DNA of 64,000 bases, taken from the NCBI RefSeq assembly GCF_009900745.1, contig NZ_WXVU01000007.1, forward strand, positions 174,391 through 238,390, written 5' to 3'. Positions 61,835 to 64,000 of the stretch are shown in pieces. The stretch's first letter is position 1. Every line of letters begins with the position of its first letter. The notes under the pieces are model-generated. The model saw only the letters and a list, made by a program, of their open reading frames with translations, was not told the DNA's origin and made no database searches. The DNA is from Chryseobacterium sp. c4a (lineage in GTDB: Bacteria; Bacteroidota; Bacteroidia; Flavobacteriales; Weeksellaceae). A program made the position numbers and the translations under genes.

Positions 61835-62698
61835 ATGAAAAAAATAGCAGTAATAGGCAGCAATGGCCAGTTAGGTAACTGTATCAGAAAAATAGCTCCC
61901 GATTTTGAAAATCAATATGAATTTCTTTTTACAGACTCCACAACTCTTGATATAACCAATGAAGAACAGGTAAATGACTTTTTCTATGATAATAAACCCG
62001 ATTATTGTATTAATGCTTCCGCATATACAGCAGTAGATTTGGCTGAGAAAGAAAAAGAAAAAGCATTTGCAGTAAATGCAGAAGGGGTTGCTCACCTTGC
62101 TCAGGCTTGCTTAGATTTTAAAACCATTTTAATTCACGTTTCTACAGACTATGTTTTTGATGGAAATACAAATCTTCCTTATTCAGAAGATGATTTTACA
62201 AATCCAATAGGAGTGTATGGAGAGTCAAAGAGAAAAGGAGAAGAATTAGCATTGGAACTTAATCCTAAAACCATTATCCTAAGAACCTCATGGTTGTATT
62301 CTGAGTTTAATAAAAACTTTGTGAAGACCATGTTGAATCTGTTTTCACAAAAAACAGAATTAGGAATTGTAGCAGATCAATTTGGTCAGCCTACGAATGC
62401 TAATGATCTTGCTGAGGCAATTATGGATATTATTGAAGCTCCTAATAAAACATTTGGAATTTTTCACTTTTCAAATTATCCGGAAACTACCTGGTTTGAT
62501 TTTGCAAAGAAAATTGCTGAGTTTTCAAAATCTTCAATACAATTGAATGCTCTCACAACTGAGCAATATCCAACTCCGGCCAAAAGACCTGTAAGAAGTA
62601 CCATGTCTCTGGATAAGATAGAAGAAATTTATAAGATAGAACCAAAACATTGGGAACACAGTCTTGAAGAATGTGTTGAGATCCTTACACAACAATAA
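61835..62698 (+). CDS. rfbD: dTDP-4-dehydrorhamnose reductase
   Basis: This 287-residue SDR reduces dTDP-4-dehydro-L-rhamnose to dTDP-L-rhamnose. The nucleotide motif GSNGQLG is at 8-14, HVSTDYVFDG at 101-110 and the catalytic YGESK at 128-132. Conserved RTSWLYSE and GQPTNANDLA blocks follow. rfbA, rfbB and rfbC are not in the window. The product would feed rhamnose into the surface glycan made by the genes at 50053-55676. Confidence 0.94.
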   Translation: MKKIAVIGSNGQLGNCIRKIAPDFENQYEFLFTDSTTLDITNEEQVNDFFYDNKPDYCINASAYTAVDLAEKEKEKAFAVNAEGVAHLAQACLDFKTILIHVSTDYVFDGNTNLPYSEDDFTNPIGVYGESKRKGEELALELNPKTIILRTSWLYSEFNKNFVKTMLNLFSQKTELGIVADQFGQPTNANDLAEAIMDIIEAPNKTFGIFHFSNYPETTWFDFAKKIAEFSKSSIQLNALTTEQYPTPAKRPVRSTMSLDKIEEIYKIEPKHWEHSLEECVEILTQQ

Positions 62699-62702
62699 TA
62701 AT

Positions 62703-63383
62703 ATGAAAAAATTAGCCATTATCTTTTCTGTAGTATGTATTCAGCTTTGGAATGCACAGAATGTTTATCTGAGTAAGGTAGAGAAGACCAATGATAATGC
62801 AGACAAGTTTCTTTATAAAAAAGATGAAGCAGAAACAGAGGCTATCTATTTAGGCGAAGCTGAAGTTCAGGGGTTCTCAAAAGATGATGCCATGGTGTTT
62901 TCATTAGTATATAAAAAAGCAAAAGAGATTGGAGCCAATACTTTTGTCATAAAACCTTTTGAAAATATAGACGGATCACCTCAGGCCTTTAATCCTTCTA
63001 ATTATAAGATAGCATTATATTATACTCCAAAAGAAAAACTAAAAGTTAGTAACGGGATGATGTATATATTTGCTTCTTCAGAAAAAGATCAGAAGATCAA
63101 TATCAATAGTAAGGATTATATTGTACCACCAAGATCATTTTTTAAATTAAAAATTATCCCTGGAGATGTTTATACTATCTCTACCAAGAAACTTTTAGGC
63201 TCAACGGTGAAAGTTCAACCAAAAACTAATGATGATAATCTTTATTTTCAGATTTCATCATTAAAAGTAAAGCCGGACAACTCTGGAGTAGGAGGGCTAA
63301 ACCTTAAATCAGGAGATATTATTGGATTAGAAAAGTCTTATGCAGAATTTTTAAGTGCAATTTATAAAGAAAACAGGCAATAA
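62703..63383 (+). CDS. Hypothetical secreted protein
   Basis: This 226-residue protein has signal MKKLAIIFSVVCIQLWNAQ. The start is ATG 62703, 4 bp after the rfbD stop; an upstream ATG at 62664 lies inside rfbD. The mature part has an early helical portion (EAETEAIYLGEAEVQGFSKDD, then KKAKEIGANTFVIKPFE) resembling small envelope-stress type domains, and a later beta-rich portion. I recognise no family with confidence. It is the last gene before the rRNA operon and is followed by a terminator. Confidence 0.72.
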   Translation: MKKLAIIFSVVCIQLWNAQNVYLSKVEKTNDNADKFLYKKDEAETEAIYLGEAEVQGFSKDDAMVFSLVYKKAKEIGANTFVIKPFENIDGSPQAFNPSNYKIALYYTPKEKLKVSNGMMYIFASSEKDQKININSKDYIVPPRSFFKLKIIPGDVYTISTKKLLGSTVKVQPKTNDDNLYFQISSLKVKPDNSGVGGLNLKSGDIIGLEKSYAEFLSAIYKENRQ

Positions 63384-63408
63384 TACTTTATTATATGGAT
63401 AGCTAATA

Positions 63409-63438
63409 CCCGGTTTCGATAGGAACCGGGGATTTTTA
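63409..63438 (+). terminator. Terminator before the rRNA operon
   Basis: CCCGGTT and AACCGGG form a 7-bp stem with an 8-base loop followed by a T-rich tract, 25 bp after the preceding stop. Confidence 0.8.
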
Positions 63439-63523
63439 TATATAATGTTTAAAATTTTTCTCTCAAGGTATCAGTGGTTTAGGGGTAAAATATTACGTAA
63501 ATATGAAATTTATGTTAAGTTTA

Positions 63524-63556
63524 TTTGTTTTGCGTGGTATAAAGTTTCTATCTTTG
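63524..63556 (+). promoter_or_regulatory. rrn promoter candidate P1
   Basis: TTTG at 63524-63527 (or TTTTG at 63528-63532) precedes TATCTTTG at 63549-63556 with a 21-bp (or 16-bp) spacer. The -7 element is perfect and the spacing is slightly off the usual 19-20. Confidence 0.55.
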
Positions 63557-63673
63557 CCCCACTGAAAACGAGAGTATATCAGTAAGCGCAGAAGGGCTTT
63601 TAAATAAGCATAAACATTATCATCTACTAGGATATGAAACGAAAAAAAACTTTTAATTTTTATCAAATAAAAG

Positions 63674-63703
63674 TTGCGAGTTAAAAAAGAGTTTGTATCT
63701 TTG
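63674..63703 (+). promoter_or_regulatory. rrn promoter candidate P2
   Basis: TTG at 63674-63676, a 19-bp spacer and TATCTTTG at 63696-63703 form an ideal Bacteroidota promoter. Confidence 0.8.
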
Positions 63704-63797
63704 CAGTCCCAATTAAGGGAGCGCAGGAGTAGAGAGATTGAGTGTTATGATAGAGATTAAGGTTACTTAAAAAACTTTAAAATTTTCTTTCAAAACA

Positions 63798-63829
63798 TTT
63801 GGTCAATTAGAAATAAAGTTTTACTTTTG
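63798..63829 (+). promoter_or_regulatory. rrn promoter candidate P3
   Basis: TTTG at 63798-63801, a 20-bp spacer and TACTTTTG at 63822-63829 form a second strong promoter match, about 140 bp before the mature 16S start. The leader between them contains an ATCATTGACATAC stretch near 63895 of the kind found in rrn leaders of this phylum. Confidence 0.8.
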
Positions 63830-63969
63830 CACTCGCAAATACGGAGCGACACTGACAGATAGATTGCTTCGTTAAAAAGCGAAAGATATAAAGATCATTG
63901 ACATACAATATAACAACCAAGTAAGGAAAAACTAAAGCGTTAAAAACTTTGAGTGAGTCAGACAAACAT

Positions 63970-64000
63970 ACAATGGAGAGTTTGATCCTGGCTCAGGATG
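63970..64000 (+). rRNA. rrs: 16S ribosomal RNA, 5' end (cut by the window edge)
   Basis: AGAGTTTGATCCTGGCTCAG at 63977-63996 is the universal 16S 5' sequence (Escherichia coli positions 8-27), so the mature end is at about 63970. Only about 31 bases are inside the window. The three promoters upstream fit a strongly expressed rrn operon. Confidence 0.97.

Noticed and set aside
1..64000. tRNA genes, insertion sequences or integrases
   Set aside because: I found no cloverleaf with conserved loops and no transposase or integrase motif in any large open frame; this was by eye only.

Overview
The window looks like a chromosomal segment of a flexirubin-producing member of the Flavobacteriia, most likely Chryseobacterium or a close relative. 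The reasons are AT-rich sequence, gene starts without clear Shine-Dalgarno sequences, promoter motifs of the Bacteroidota type (TTG, about 19 bases, TAnnTTTG), a complete darA/darB pair within an aryl-polyene gene set, and a 16S rRNA start at the right edge. The genus is inferred; no search was run.

Region 1 (1-35230) is a flexirubin / aryl-polyene plus dialkylresorcinol pigment locus in several transcription units. A plus-strand unit (135-6827) carries a ketoreductase, ketosynthase (KS), ACP, acyltransferase, CrtI-like oxidoreductase and C45-type hydrolase lipoprotein. A minus-strand unit (14452-6844) carries a half-KS protein, an ACP, a KS with a chain-length-factor-like partner, a deacetylase, a LolA-like carrier, a lipoprotein, a dehydratase and a glycosyltransferase. 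A second minus-strand unit (24771-19669) has a small protein, a BtrH-like acyltransferase, an ABC exporter, a thioesterase and a KS. A third (35230-28598) has an MMPL exporter-acyltransferase fusion, darA, darB and two hotdog proteins. An M16 peptidase (25199-28111) sits between units. Four spacers around the KS and ACP genes hold degenerate 8-bp-period repeats in inverted pairs.

Region 2 (14582-19646) is a plus-strand accessory island inside the pigment locus: a modular lipoprotein with a JAB/MPN metallopeptidase-like end, five tandem translationally coupled paralogous secreted proteins, and one unrelated secreted protein. Its first gene shares an about 820-bp nearly identical 5' module with a second locus at 46311-48658, where the module is joined to an HExxH zinc-peptidase-like end (interrupted by one in-frame stop) and followed by a different secreted protein. 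This looks like a polymorphic effector / immunity family exchanging C-terminal modules and is the strongest candidate for an undescribed system.

Region 3 (35425-43598) holds polysaccharide-type membrane proteins (EpsG-like polymerase, acyltransferase-3) and a large secreted protein with two FISUMP-like repeats. Region 4 (43653-63383) is mainly core: topA, a ureohydrolase-fold protein with lost metal ligands, glycosyltransferases, Wza/Wzc-like export proteins, a DUF6089-like protein, uppS, bamA, two ompH/skp-like genes, a thioesterase and rfbD. The window ends in an rRNA operon leader with three tandem promoter candidates and the first about 31 bases of 16S rRNA. A near-consensus parS site lies at 28213-28228.
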